Below, one piece after another: positions 38,286 through 50,734 of a DNA stretch of 64,000 nucleotides. The position numbers were made by a program, and so were the translations under genes. Below the pieces are notes generated by a model that searched no databases, had not been told where the DNA came from, and saw nothing but the letters and a program-made list of their open reading frames with translations. Each line of letters opens with the position of its first letter. Position 1 is the stretch's first letter. The stretch comes from Cymodocea nodosa. Taxonomy: Eukaryota > Streptophyta > Magnoliopsida > Alismatales > Cymodoceaceae. Where the stretch lies: positions 19,073,501 through 19,137,500 of the forward strand of contig JAZBRI010000003.1 of assembly GCA_036874045.1 (NCBI GenBank). Reading direction: 5' to 3'.

Positions 38286-38800
38286 ATCTTTTCCTTTTTA
38301 ATGATGACAAAACCTAATAAGTCTAAAAATCATATCTCCCATTTTTGTCATTAAATAAGAAAACATAAAATTCTATGAGGGATAGAAAAGATAAAACTTT
38401 AAAAATATGCTAAGTATAAAATCTATAAAACATAAAACTTTGAAAAATCGATTTTCATTGAAAACTTAAAAATGTGGATTACAAAAATTGTTTCATTAAA
38501 TACCTCAATGAATTATGAAATAGTTATTACAAGATTCCAACAAATTACATAAAATGTTATATTTAATACATAATTTGCCACACATTTACAAATTTCTATA
38601 TCTCCCTAATATATCTAACAATCTGTGAAATCTCTTAGGCAATTTTGACTCCAATTCTGTTGACTTGATCAATTATCTCTTGATTTAAATTATCTTTTCT
38701 AACTTATGAAGTTACTATGGTTGATCTGTAAGATTGATTGGATCTAAAATTGTATCTTGATGTTCTTGGTCCTATTGTTGTTTGTCTTGTTAGCTTAAAC
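38286..38800 (-). mobile_element. PPT and 3' internal fragment of the minus-strand Copia element
   Basis: 38286-38300 is the reversed purine tract (AAAAAGGAAAAGAT on the minus strand). The following AT-rich sequence has no frame and resembles the non-coding tail of Copia internal regions. The element is cut off by Athila-type LTR sequence near 38800. Confidence 0.45.
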
Positions 38801-39800
38801 TAGTTCTTATATGGAAACAAGCAATCTCTCGAACAAGATTTAAATCAAGTAAATCCGTTTGTTTAATTTACTACAAGTGCACAATGTTAGTTGTAATAAG
38901 TGTGCAAAAATAGGTCGAACCATAAGGAGTGTTTAAAATCAATTTCTAGGGTAGTTTGAAATAGGTGCAGTGTTGTACTAATGAAACTTCTCACTCTATT
39001 GAGTTATCTGTTAACTCAACAAACTCAGTTCATTGAGTTAACAGATAACTCAACGGACTACCCTTGTTGAGTTAAAGATAACTCAACGAATATCTTCATG
39101 ACTTACTCACACTACAATTGTTTGTACCTAAACTTGACCAACCATTGGGCGATCCTAGAGAATGCAAACAACACTCTTACGCTTTCTGATTACTACTTAT
39201 ATCAGATTTAATAACAAATAGATTTAGCATCTAGATCAATTTAAATAGCAAACAGTCAAAGGACGATTTTAGAGATTTAAACTAATTGATTTCAACATAA
39301 AGTCATATGATTTCATACTGGATTGAAATAACGTAAAATACACAACATTCAACAATTACTAACAGACAATACAAACATAAATGATACAAACATAGAACAT
39401 AATAATTACATCGATGTAAACATGAATATTAATGTTCCTTAAGGTGGACAATTGATGAATGACAATGCTCTCTATTAACAATCAAAGATCTCCAACACTA
39501 CATGCAATGCAGTTACACCATTGAAAACTTAACCACTTATTGTCAAGCACTCCTCTTCCTATTGGATTACAAACCTAGACTTTTGTAAGATGATCTCCTC
39601 TTCAGTAAATCGACATCAACTTGACACTAAGGTTGAAAACTTTAATTATCTTTTGAGAGATGATTCGGTGCTTGATGAAGAAACATTTCCTTCTTGCAAC
39701 GTGATCACTCCTTTGTAGTGATTGTTAGTCACCATGGTTTGCTTGGAATTGACTCGACTCTAGAAATTATCTCTATAGACCTCCGATGAATGATGGATGG
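38800..39800 (-). mobile_element. Athila-type LTR copy A
   Basis: Homologous and in the same orientation as 40685-41740. The left part, reversed, has the typical Athila LTR end with a CACTTGTAGTAAATTAAAC-like signature (38860-38930). The right part carries the CATTGGGCGATCC block (39143), GATGATCTCCTCTTCAGTAA (39589) and GACCTCCGATG (39780). It contains three GTTGAGTTA/TAACTCAAC palindromes at 38998-39090. No target duplication was found. Confidence 0.55.
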
Positions 39801-39802
39801 TT

Positions 39803-40655
39803 GTAAGGGGTGAATTTGTGCACTTTTAGACACATTAAGTCATGCATTTTAGAGATCAATTGGTTGTATTAATAGAGAATTAAATAGAATTTCATTATAT
39901 GCATGATTGTTAGATTATGTCTCAATTATAAGTTAAATGTTGCATCTTATATAAAAATTAATGAAGAATTAGAGTCATGAGACACTTGATGCCTATGTGT
40001 TTAATTGAAAGAGAATGCATGTTTTTAATTAGAAATTATTATGTTGGCATTCTTATAACTAGGCATAATTAGAAATTCAATTATCATGATATGCACAACT
40101 TAAGTTCCTTTTAGATTGAAATGCTTATGGGAATGAATGTGAGTATGCACTTAGACATTTATCTCTAGTTAATTTTATTCCATCATGTTTCTAATGCTTG
40201 TCTTAAGTGTTGTAGGAAAAGTCTAGGGAAATAAAGTGGAGCATTTTTGGACCCTTGGATCTTCATCAAAGGGTGGAGATGAGAACCCACCTTAGGGCTC
40301 CTCTTATAAAGCTAAGGATGAGCTCCCTCTTGCCCTATCTTTTGGCAGCAACCATCCAAGCCTTAGCATCCAATGAAGTCTCCAATCCTCCTCCCATTGC
40401 TAATGATGGTGAAACTCAAAGAAGGACATCTTCAGCTTCTTCTCTAGAGCTCCTTCATGTGGTGGTGGGTGAAAGAGGAGCTCTCTCTGATGGTACCTGC
40501 AACAAGGACATCTTCAACCCTTGAAGCTCCTAGGTTCGATCAAGCTCCCAAGCTCTTGGAAGCCGCATGGACCAAGGTGAACTCTTTAGTCTTTGAAGCT
40601 TTGATCTTATGGCATTTGGTGGCTGTATGGGTTTTTAGGCGGCACTAGAGAACTT
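39803..40655 (+). mobile_element. Athila-type LTR fragment, forward orientation
   Basis: Parallels the first part of the LTR at 55361: AT-rich start with TATGCATG-type boxes, then a GACCCTTGGATCTTCATCAAAGG block (40249), then a TATA-like CTTATAAAG (40302) followed by a GC-rich transcribed part. The frame at 40255-40524 is probably incidental to this GC-rich R/U5-like region. It lies between two oppositely oriented LTR copies. Confidence 0.45.
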
Positions 40656-40661
40656 GTTTAG

Positions 40662-40684
40662 TTCCCTGGCAACGATGCCAGAAA
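40662..40684 (-). other. Athila-type primer-binding site, reversed
   Basis: On the minus strand this reads TGGCATCGTTGCCAGGGAAC. It matches the Athila consensus PBS (TGGCGCCGTTGCCGGGGA) with transitions only. It faces left, so the adjacent LTR on the right is a 5' LTR of a minus-strand element whose internal region has been replaced. Confidence 0.6.
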
Positions 40685-41740
40685 ACTTGTATTTGCTAAC
40701 TTCTGTTTTTAACTTGTTTAATTTGTCTTTATGCTTATATCAATAATTTCTTTTAGAAGTAAACAAACAACCTTTCACAAAAATTAGATATTAATTCCAA
40801 TTTGTATTTTAACTGCAAGTGCATAGTGTATATTGTATTTGTGTGCAAGTACAAGTTGATCCCACAAAGAATTGAGTAAGAATTGTGTACTATTTCATTT
40901 TTTATATTAGACTTAATGTGTTTAGTAATCACTCCGTTGAGTTACAGTTAACACAACGGACTAACCTCGTGGACTTAAGTTAACTCTACGAGCTTATCTT
41001 TTCAGTTTAATACTGCTATTTACAGAGGAATTTGGCCAATCATTGGGCGGTTCCACAGATTGTAAATAACATCAATTAAGCTCTTTAATGTTAGTTAATA
41101 TTAGATTTATCATTAAGCAATACTAACATTCAAATATTTCAGATAGTAACCATTTAAATCTTTAAGTATCTGGAACGAATCAATTTCAGTAAACTGTAAA
41201 ACTATTTTCTGAATTAAACAAACATAAAACATTCACAATACTGACAATGATAACTTTAATCACAATACAAAACAAACAATACAACACTTAAATAGTAAAT
41301 ATAAACATAGATAAGTTGTTGTTTTTGGTATTTTTGTTTTGAGATGTTTATGAAAATGGGCAAAAGGTGAAATGTAAAAATCTCTATCAACAGTAAATAC
41401 TTCCGTCACTACATGCGATGCGATTACACCACTGAAAACTTAATCACTTACAATCCTGCCTCTTCTCCCTATAAAATCACGAGTCTAGAATTGCAAGATG
41501 ATCTCCTCTTCAATATATTGGCATCAACCCGAAACCAAGGCTAAAAGCTTTACGATCTCCTGAGATATGAGTTGGTGATTGGTGAAAATAGCTTCCCTTC
41601 CCGCGATGCGATCACTCCTCACAGTACTTGTCAGACATTGTGTTTAGCTCGGAATCAACTCGACATCAGGAAAGTATCCTCACAGACCTCCGATGGTTGG
41701 TGATGTTGGTGAATTGTTGGTGATGGTGTGGACGCTTCAA
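40685..41740 (-). mobile_element. Athila-type LTR copy B
   Basis: Starts beside the reversed PBS. Its left part, reversed, carries the Athila LTR terminus pattern (CAACTTGTACTTGCACAC, then CACTTGCAGTTAAAATAC at 40800-40860). The GTTGAGTTACAGTTAACACAAC inverted motif is at 40935-40960 and the CATTGGGCGGTTCC block at 41042. Copy B is diverged from copy A. Confidence 0.55.
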
Positions 41741-41754
41741 TGAACTTTCGACAC

Positions 41755-43540
41755 TGCCTACAATTAGCATGGTCCTATTGTTCATGCGCCTAATTGGTCC
41801 CATCCTTTTGAGCTGATGTGTGATGCTTCTAATTATGCTATAGGTGCAGTTCTTGGGCAAAAGATTGATAAGCTTCCCAAAGTTATCTATTATGCAAGAA
41901 GAACATTGAATGATGCCTAGAAAAATTATACGATAACAGAGAAGGAATTTTTAGCAATAGTGTTTGCCTTGGAGAAATTTAGACCTTATTTGGTTGGCTC
42001 ACACACTATTGTCTATATTGACCATAGTGCCTTAAAATATTTGTTGGCAAAACAAGATGCAAAACCTCGACTTATGAGATGGATCTTATTGTTACAAGAA
42101 TTTGATTTGGTAATTAAGGACAAAAGGGGTTGTGAAAATGTAGTTGCCGACCATCTATCAAGGCTATCTATTGGAGATTCTTCTGAGATACCCATCAGTG
42201 ATGTTTTTCCAGATGAGCAGGTATTATCTATTAGTGCTGAACCTTGGTATGCTGATATAGCAAATTATTTGGTTACAAAGAGAATATCACCCCATTGGTC
42301 TTCTGTTGATAGGAAGAGATTTATATTGAAATGTAAAGATTATTATTGGGATGACCCATACCTTTTTAAAGCATGTTCAGATTTAATTGTGAGAAGGTGC
42401 ATCCCAGATTCTAAAGTGCTTAGTGTTCTCTCTTTTTGTCATGATCAACCTAGGGGAGGGCATTTTGGTCCTGTAAAGATTGCTGCCAAGGTATTGCAGT
42501 GTGGTTTCTTTTGGCCAACTCTACATAAAGATGCTTTTAAGTATTGTAAGCATTGCACAGCATGTCAAAAAGCCAGAAAAATGGGGAGAAGAGATATGAT
42601 GCCTTTGAACCCCATGATTGCGATTGATGCTTTTGATTTATGGGGTATCGATTTTATAGGTCTGTTTCCAAACTCAAGAGGCTATTTGTATATTCTAGTA
42701 GTAGTGGATTACGTGACCAAATGGATAGAGGCAATCCCCACAAGATGTAACAGCAACAAGGAAGTCTGTGCCTTTATAAAATCAAATATATTTTCAAGAT
42801 TTGAAGTGCCTAAAGCTATAGTTAGTGATAATGGCACACACTTTTGCAATAGAAGTTTTGAGAACCTGTTGAGAAAGAATGGAGTGACTCATAAACTTGC
42901 CACACCTTATCATCCTTAAACTAATGGGCAAGTTGAAAATGCAAACAGGTTAATTAAGCAGATTCTAGAGAAATTGGTAAGTGTTACAAGAAAAGATTGG
43001 GTTGATAAAGTGGATGATGTTCTGTGGGCATATCGTACTGCATTTAAGACTAGTTTGGGTATGTCTCCTTATAGAGCTGTATATGGAAAGGCTTGCCGCT
43101 TACCAGTAGAGTTGGAACATAGGGCCATGTGGGCCATTAAGAAGTTAAATTTGGATTTTAAGGCAGCTGGAGACAAAAGGAAATTTGAATTGAATGAGCT
43201 AGAAGAGTTAAGGAATGAAGCATATGAAAATGCTAAAATTGCTAAGGAAAGAGCAAAAATTTTTCATGATAAAAGAATTTTAAGAAAAGAGTTTTAGCAG
43301 GGTCAACAAGTTTTGTTATATAACTCTAGACTCCACCTTTTTCCAGGAAAGTTAAAATCTAGGTGGAATGGCCCGTTTGTTCTAAAGAGAGTCTACCCTT
43401 ATGGAGCAGTGAATATTGAATATCTTAAAGATGGGCGAGTGATGAAGGTTAATGGCCAACGTCTCAAACTATTTCTAAATAAGGCAAATTTGTGGGAAGC
43501 AAGTAGTGTAGATTTGTGTGAAGTAGAATATAGTAGTTAA
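41755..43540 (+). pseudogene. Athila-type Ty3/Gypsy pol: RNase H, integrase and C-terminus
   Basis: One reading frame with in-frame stops near 41918, 42917 and 43295. RNase H: FELMCDASNYAIGAVLGQ near 41809, then YIDHSALKYL near 42020 with an Asp of the active site, and VADHLSRL. Integrase: zinc-binding CHDQPRGGHFG...HCTACQ (42435-42570), and DD35E core with Asp in WGIDFIGLF (near 42645), Asp in VSDNGTHF (near 42830) and Glu in GQVENAN (near 42935). The conserved [29 protein letters not shown], and terminal [14 protein letters not shown] follow. The element copies itself through RNA and inserts by the integrase. Protease and most of RT are missing at the left, where LTR copy B abuts. The stops make it inactive. 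Confidence 0.85.
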
Positions 43541-43857
43541 TCATTCTTTTCTTCTATGTAAGTATCTATATTTTATAGTGTGTATTTACTCTTTCTATCT
43601 TTTTCACTAGTTATTCTTTTATGCATGTTTGTTTATAGTTGTTATTTGTAATTTATTCTTCTGTTAGGATGTTATTATTTATAATTATTCTTCCTGTAAT
43701 TTATCTTGTAACTACTTGGTATTTCAGGGAGGTACGACTAATAGCAACTATGAGAACCTGATAAAATCTAAATTGAGTTATTTTACTTGCTATTCTTACC
43801 TGTAGTAGTTTTGCATTGTGCATGCATCGAGGAGTGTGGAGGAGAACTGAAGCAAAT
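43541..43857 (+). other. T-rich linker between Athila pol and gag
   Basis: Non-coding, pyrimidine-rich sequence. It is too short to hold the env-like region, LTR and leader expected between two intact elements, so a deletion or rearrangement junction lies here. Confidence 0.45.
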
Positions 43858-45132
43858 ATGTTAGAGCGTTGTGAACCTCTTATAGAACTTGTTAACCCTC
43901 CACCATTACATCAAATGGAAGACTAGGGAAGAGTGCTAGCCAATGTGTGGTATCCTCCATAATTTGACCAACCATCTTGTTTTGTACTTCCAAATGTGGA
44001 TGGACAAAAGTTTGAGTTACACTCAAACTATATCCATCAATTACCAAAGTTTTTAGGCTTAGAAAGAGAAGATGCCTACTTGTTTCTACATGAATTTAAT
44101 GAGATGTGTAGGCTAATTCATTTGCCTAATGTACCTGTAGATGCAATAAAGCTAAGATTTATTCCCTTTGCACTTAAGGAGGATGCTAAGAGGTGGATGT
44201 ATAGTTTACCTCCTAACTCAATTCATTCTTGGGAAGAATTCTACAGGGTCTTTCTAAAGAAATATCATCCTCTATATCGCACCATCCAGCTTAAGAACGC
44301 TATTTTGAGTATTCAATAGAAGTCAGATGAGTCTTTCTAGCGATATATGGAGCGCTTTATGAATTTGTTAGCTAGATGCCCAAACCATGGAGTTAACAAG
44401 GCAAGACAGACCCAAGCTATTTATGAAGGTTTGAACATGCAATCAAGAACCATGTTAGAGTCTATGACTCCTGGTGGTTTTTGTCAATTAAGAGAGAATG
44501 TTGCTTGGGAATTTCTGCAAGAGCTTGCCGATTGCACAATGCAATGGGAGACATCCTTAGATAAGACTTTTGATAGGTCTACACCTGCTCGAGGACTTCA
44601 TGCGGTCGACAACATTACTAGCATGGAAGCAAGATTACAAGCTGCTTTGAAAAAAATTGAAGAATTACAACCTTATGAGGATGTATAAGCTATGAGGTCT
44701 GGAATGAAGAACAACCAATATTATAACCCAAGATGGAGAAACCATCCTAATTTTAGTTAAAGGAACCAAGATTATTTGAGAGAAAATGCGCTGGAGCAAC
44801 ATCATTTCGGAGCTAGTTTGAGCTGGCAGCCCCAACCGCAAGTTCCTACCCTTCCTGCACCAAACACGCAGTCAAACATTAATGCTGATATGGAATGTAG
44901 AATGGTGAAAATGGAGGAAGGGATTCAAACTTTACTAACTAAGATGGGACTAATGCTAGCGAAGCACTCTCAGGCAATCAGAGGAATTGAGGCTCAGTTA
45001 GAATGTTTATCTATTGGAAATCGGGAGTGTGGATCTTTGCCAAGTCAGCCATCACTGAACCCACGAAATGCTAGTGGTAGTAACCAGTTTGGAGGACACA
45101 CGAACGCAAGCTCGAGTGCCCCTCCATCTTGA
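43858..45132 (+). pseudogene. Athila-type gag
   Basis: A single frame begins at ATG 43858 and ends at TGA 45130-45132, about 425 codons, broken by stops near 43924, 43957, 44317, 44338, 44686 and 44758. The retrotrans_gag-type core shows FELHSNYIHQLPKFLGLERE, AIKLRFIPFALKEDAKRWMY, WEEFYRVFLKKYHP, ERFMNLLARCPNHG and YEGLNMQSRTMLES. A Gln/Pro-rich tail with a coiled-coil-like MVKMEEGIQTLLTKMG follows. The capsid type matches Athila. No zinc knuckle was seen. Gag lies downstream of pol, the reverse of the normal order, and no protease or RT follows. Confidence 0.75.
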
Positions 45133-45744
45133 TTGTATCTATATTTTATTTTTGTACATAATTGTCTTATATATGTTTTTATTTGTTAAATTTCGGTTTA
45201 ATATGTGTGTTAGTTTTGTAGTGTTTGTTTCTTTTCTATGTACAAGCCATGTATGCACCCCTTATACTTATTCTTTTTCATGCATGTATGCCTTTCATGT
45301 TATACTCTTGTTTCATTTGCATGTTTATCACTTCTTGTATGAGTTTTGCAAATGGCATTCTATTATTTTGAATGTGCATATGAAGTTCATGATAGGCATG
45401 GGGGGGGCGACATCTTGACTTGTAAAATCTATTTTATGTTTGTCTTTATCGTCTGCATGCTTTCAACTTAGCTTAGTTATCTCTTTACATTGAGGACAAT
45501 GCATAAGCTAGGCATGGGGGGGAGGCATTTGACGATAATTTGTGATAGTATATTTATTTTGTTATCATTTTCACGTTATTAGTATGTGTTTTGTTGTTTT
45601 TATGCTGCGTTTAAAAATTTTTCTATGTAATTTTCTATTTTTGATTGGAACTCAAGTAGTTGAGGTTGTAAACTCAAGAGTTGCTATTAAGATTAATGGG
45701 ATTATCCCCCATTTACTTTTGAGTGGTATCTCTAGAGCCATATG
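45133..45744 (+). other. Athila 3' non-coding region with G-rich tracts
   Basis: T-rich sequence with two near-identical motifs, AGGCATGGGGGGGGCGA (45397) and TAGGCATGGGGGGGAGG (45507), like polypurine tracts. It continues across the Copia insertion at 54135, where a third related tract (TTAGGCTTGGGGGTTTT, 55345) precedes the LTR. Frames at 45068-45418 and 45542-45769 are chance. Confidence 0.5.
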
Positions 45745-47563
45745 TGTTAGGACCCTAGTATTTTGGTAATGCAAAAACCTATGTGAGGAAACTAAATTGT
45801 ATTTCACAGATATGATAGCTCAGCAAAAGATCAAAAAGCAGATGAATAGATGAAGAAAGTTCCAGAAGATACTACTATAGAGCTATAGGAAAATCAGACA
45901 GTTACAGGTCTAAGTATCTGAAGAGTAAAGCAGTAGAAATACCATTGGACAGTAAGAAGGATAACTATCCGAATTTACAAAGCCTTTGAAGAGTTAAATG
46001 ATCGGATAGTTAAGAAAGATTGAATGATTGGAAAGTTAAGGAGTTAGCTATCCGAAAGCTTAAAGGACTTTTTAGAGAGTTAGAAAGATAACTATCTGAC
46101 TTTTTTGAAGAGTTACAGGTATAACTATCTAAAAGTTAAGTCATTCAATTAACCACGTGCAGAAATACAGAACGGAAGCTTAAAGGACTTTTTGGAGAGT
46201 TAGATAACTATCTGAGTTTTCTTTTCAGAGAGTTAGATAACTATTCGAGTTTTTCGGTGAGTTATAGGTATAACTTTCTAGAACTTAAGTCATCTTATTA
46301 CGCACTTGTAGAATGGAGAAGACGACAGTTAAAAGCTTAAAAGGAAAAATCAGAGAGTTAGATAACTATTTGAAATTTCAAGAGAGTTTCGCTGAGTTAC
46401 AGTTTAACTATCCGAAACTTAAGTCATTGAATTTCCCACGTGCAGAAATCCAGACAGAAGCTTAAATGAGTTTTCGGAGAGTTAGAAAGCTAATTATCCA
46501 AAAAATAGGAAGTTTCGGTAAGTTACAATTTTAACTATCTAAAACTTAAGTTATTCTTTTATGCATGTGCAGAAATGAGAAGATAGCTATCAAAAGCTTA
46601 AAAGGAAAAATCGGAGAGTTACTGTAGCTAACTATCCGATAATTAGAAAAATTTTGGTGAGTTACAACTGTAGGTATTCGAACTTTAAGTACTTCACATG
46701 TATAACTTAAATCTCACATGACAAATAAACTTGAGTGGATTTTCGGTGAGTTACGATCATTCTTCGGAGAGTTACACAACTAACTATCCAAAAGGTTAAG
46801 TAAATCGGAAGGATATCTTGAAATATCTTTCTGAACGGTAACTTACCATATTTGGGACTGAAGTCAAATCAAGTATAGCAGAATAAATTCGTTGAGGAGA
46901 AAATATGATCATTGGATATTCAAGCATATATACGTCAGATTATTCAATATTCGAAAGGGAGTTGAGATGTGAGATTACAGATACAATTACATACAGAAAT
47001 ACAGTATACATTGTAGATCAATTACTGATATAGAAGAAAGCTTAAATTCAGTTCAACATAGAATCGATTGAAAGCTAGATTTACAAGAAGATTCTTAAAG
47101 CTTTCCATGTGTTGAAAGTCTGATCCAAGAAGGATCATTTGGTTCATGGCTTCAACCTTAAAGCTTCATTTAGTTGTTGGTTTGAGTTTCAACCTAAAAA
47201 CTCAAGAGGTTGGTTTTCTGGAGTTTATACCTGAAAACTTCTAAGTGTTGGTTTTCTGGAGTTTATACCTGAAAACTTCTGTGTGGTTGGTTCTTGCTTC
47301 GACTTGAAAGTAAGTGTGCAAGTGTGTAAGTGTTGAGACACTTAGTGAAGCCCAAGTGACCCTTGGGGGTGGACTAGTCGAGTTGGTGAACCACCTAAAA
47401 TTCCCTTATGTTTCCTACTTTATTTCCGTTGTGCATGATATTTATAACTGATTATTACTTGTGCAAACTGATTAATCAAATTAGTTAGTAAAGTGAAAAA
47501 TAGTCTTAAATTCACACTATTCTCCATTCACCCCCTCTCTAGTGAAGCCATACATTTCTAACA
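45745..47563 (+). repeat. 5' LTR of the gag-only Copia element
   Basis: 1819 bp, TGTTAGGACCC to CATTTCTAACA. The interior is an array of inverted modules of type GGAGAGTTA...TAACTATCCGA. Near-duplicate GGTTTTCTGGAGTTTATACC units lie at 47210-47280. The right part (about 47120-47420), with GACTTGAAAG and GTGGACTAGTCGAG, is strongly conserved in the related LTRs. Confidence 0.85.
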
Positions 47564-47565
47564 GT

Positions 47566-47577
47566 TGGTATCAGAGC
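47566..47577 (+). other. Primer-binding site, initiator-Met tRNA type
   Basis: TGGTATCAGAGC, the standard plant Copia PBS, two bases after the LTR end. It fixes the 5' LTR boundary and the element orientation. Confidence 0.9.
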
Positions 47578-47615
47578 AGGTTGATCTCTTTTTATAGATT
47601 TAACCATCTAAGATC

Positions 47616-49142
47616 ATGACATCTTTTCACAGAGAGGGTCAGAACATCCATCATCCTCCCCTACTTGATAGTATTAACTATAATTACTGGAAAAATAGGA
47701 TGAAATGTTTCCTCAAAAGCTCAGATGTAAGGTTATGAAAAATGGTTGTTCTAGGAACACCTATTCCACCGAGTCATGAGGATGACTAAACTGAGGAGGA
47801 TGAGAGAATCGTCCAAATGGATGCTCGAGGGTTGAATATTATTTACTATGCCTTATCTGCTGAACAATATAATAAAGTTTTAGCTTGTAAATCTGCTCAC
47901 GAGGCTTGGAATACTCTTCAAATAACCTTTGAAGGAATCAACCAAGTGAAAGACACTAAAATAAGCATTTTACTTAGAAAGCTTGAATTATTTAAAATGC
48001 TTGATGATGAAACTATCACTGATATGTTTTCAAGATTCACTAAGATTATTAATGGCTTAAGAGGTTTGGGAAAGAAATTTTTTGTCTATGAACAGGTACA
48101 GAAAATCCTCAGAAGCTTAACTGTGGAATGGAAGCAAAAGTCCACATCAATACAAGATTCCAAAGACCTCAAAAAATACTCAATAGAGGATCTAATGGGC
48201 AATCTGCTGGCCCATGAAGTTCAAATGAAAGAATGGAAAGATGAGGAAGGTAGTGCTAAAAAGAAAATTGAAATAAAGAAAGAACTAGTCTTTCCATCAA
48301 CACAGGAACTTCAAAGCTCAGGTGATGATGAAGTGCTATTGGCTAGAAAGTTCAAAAAATGGATGAAGAAAAAGAATCAAGCCAGCACATCAAAAAGTAA
48401 TGCACCAACATGCTTTAAATTCAAGAAGTAGGGACATATACAACTTGATTGTCCACTGCAACAAGAAGAAGGAAAAGAAATGAAGAAGAAGAAGAAGAGC
48501 TACAAAAAGAAAATGGCATTGAAGGCTACTTGGGATGACAATAGTTCTTCTAGTAGCTCATCCAGTTCAGATGAAGAGGTACTAGCAAACGTGTGCTATA
48601 CAGTACAAGAGGTATGTTCCACTTCATCTCGAAGTGATTCTGATGTAGACAATGATAATCTAGATGTAAATATTCTTTTATCTACTATTGACAGTTTATA
48701 TGTTAAATGCAAAAAGTATAAAAAAAAAATTAAGCATTTAACTACATGCTTAGAAGAAGCACATACTAAACTTGAAAATTTGCACGTTGAAGATACAAAA
48801 TGCAATAATGATGAATTGATAAATGAAAATGAAAAATTGAAATCTGAAATCATTGATCTGAAAAATACTGTGCATAAATTTACCAATGGACAGAAAGGAT
48901 TAGATCAAATCATTGGTTCTCAAAGATATAGTTCTAATAAACTTGGCCTAGGGTATGCTACTCCACAAGAAATACCCTACTATGGTGGTGTTATTCGATC
49001 TTATAGAGATGGTACAATAGTGTTTGCCATCAAAAGAAGATCTGGTTCGATGTGGCTGCCAAAAGGCAATAAACTAAATATTGTTAGGACTAACACTTAT
49101 GGACACAAGAAAGTATGGGTACCAAAATCTATTTTTGTTTGA
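47616..49142 (+). pseudogene. Copia gag with three in-frame stops
   Basis: The frame runs from ATG 47616 to TGA 49140-49142 (508 codons) with stops TGA 47736, TAA 47787 and TAG 48429. The UBN2-type capsid starts with HHPPLLDSINYNYWKNRMK and continues with AHEAWNTLQITFEG, MFSRFTKIINGLRGLGK and YSIEDLMGNLLAHE. The zinc knuckle at 48411-48452 is broken twice: the second Cys is Phe (CFKF) and a stop sits just before GH. A Lys block, a Ser run with WDDNSSS, a coiled coil (about 48690-48870), and a terminal KKVWVPK motif follow. In a live element it would form RNA-packaging particles. The stop at 47736 fits TGG to TGA, consistent with methyl-C decay. Confidence 0.8.
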
Positions 49143-50734
49143 ATTGCAGGATTATATTGTTTAGGGGGAGTAGTTGATCTATAGCTTCAAACCAGTTATG
49201 ACAGTAAAAATTTGGTATTACAAGAGACACCATAAATTGGTAAAAATTGCTCACTTAAACTGAGTGGAAATTGTGCCTAAAATCTTGATGCCCAAGGAGA
49301 GAAAAATCTACAGCAACCAGACTATAGTCACAAATTGCTCTTTGCATATGTTTTGAAGAAATCTATTGAAGAGAGAGTTTAAGAAGCTAAATAGTTGGTA
49401 ATCAGAAGGCAATTAGTTAAGAATCAGTTATGATATTCTGAAATTAACAATTGGCATCAAAAGTAGCATCAATGATTGAATCATGTTCTTTAAAGGAAAC
49501 AAGGCTTGCACGAGCCAAGTTGAATGACTACAAAAGTAAGGAAATCAGATTCATCAAAGGACAACCAAAATCTACAGTAGACAGATTACAGTCTTTAAAT
49601 TATCTTCTACAAATAGAAGAATCACTTGAAACAAAGATCCAAGAGAAGATAAACGAATTGGAGTCAGAAGCTAATTGATTGAAAATCTTTTATGATGTTT
49701 TTGATTAACAATTGGTATTTAGTTCAATTGGTATCATATATGACATTCATTTTGTAGAACAGGTGCAACAAATTTGTCTGTAAGGAAAAGCATATAAGTA
49801 GGGGGAGAACCTACTATATGAAGAGAATTCAGAATGTTACTTCAATGCAAAATAAAAGTGTGTAGAGTGGGCATGCATATAGGGGGAGAGCCTATAGCTT
49901 GCTATTATAAATCAGAGAACCTCCATACAGATAGGGGGAGAGCATGTGGTAGAAATTACAAATATTAACTGCATATTTATAACTTGCTACATTAACTATT
50001 GGCATTTCATTGTTTTCAGTTTTTACAGATGATGCAGTAATTACACGAAAATAAAGAAAGAAATATCACAAATCTGGAGAGCAATTACTGACTTCTCAGA
50101 TGATAGAATGTCAACAAATGACATCAGATAGGGATTAAGGAAATTGACACTTCAATTGATACTGTGCTCGAATAAGAAAGAAGAAAAGCAGCACAACATC
50201 AAAGGAAAAGAAGAAAATAGACTGCAATGATGAAAATATCTCAACAATTGAGATCTACACACCAACAGTCTACATTTGATGGAAAATCAAAAATTGGTAT
50301 TTGAAGATATTGATGCATTTGATTCTTTCCACAAGTTGATATCTGATAGGATTATAGAGATCAAAAAATTGGTATATCATCAGATACAAATTTAATGACA
50401 AAAAGGGGGAGAAGAAAATTCAGCAAAAGAAAATTATGGAACTCCTTTTATCTAATGACAAAAAGGGGGAGAAGAAAATTTAGCAAAAGAAAATTGTGGA
50501 ACTCCTTTTATCTAATGACAAAAAGGGAGAGAAGAATATAGAAAATTACATAGAAGGTAGGGGGAGCTTTCCCAGCACACAGACAAGGCGAGAAATTAAC
50601 TTCATTGTATTATATTCATTGTAAATCTTTGCTTTACTTAGTTTCTATGTGATTGAATGTATAGCAACAATCTAGAGAGTGAAATACATGTAATTTAATC
50701 TAAAGGATTTTGTCATTATCAAAAAAGGGGAGAT
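49143..50734 (+). other. Non-coding internal region with repeated GGGGGAG tracts and PPT
   Basis: No pol domains on either strand. Purine tracts of TAGGGGGAGA type recur near 49160, 49799, 49878 and 49932. The final AAAAAAGGGGAGAT at 50721-50734 directly abuts the 3' LTR and is the functional-position polypurine tract. The frame at 49451-49678 has a coiled-coil look but no recognised family. Confidence 0.6.
50393..50534. repeat. 60-bp tandem repeat containing a polypurine tract
   Basis: Units begin at 50393, 50453 and 50513 (the last partial). Each starts TAATGACAAAAAGGGGGAGA and continues with AAAATT-AGCAAAAG and ACTCCTTTTATC. Units 1 and 2 differ at about three positions by eye. Confidence 0.9.

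Noticed and set aside
47566..47577. tRNA gene fragment
   Set aside because: The 12-base match is the retrotransposon primer-binding site; no cloverleaf surrounds it.
49451..49678. Separate 75-codon coiled-coil gene
   Set aside because: It sits in the non-coding internal region of the gag-only Copia element, with no promoter or family match; more likely leftover gag-like or random sequence.
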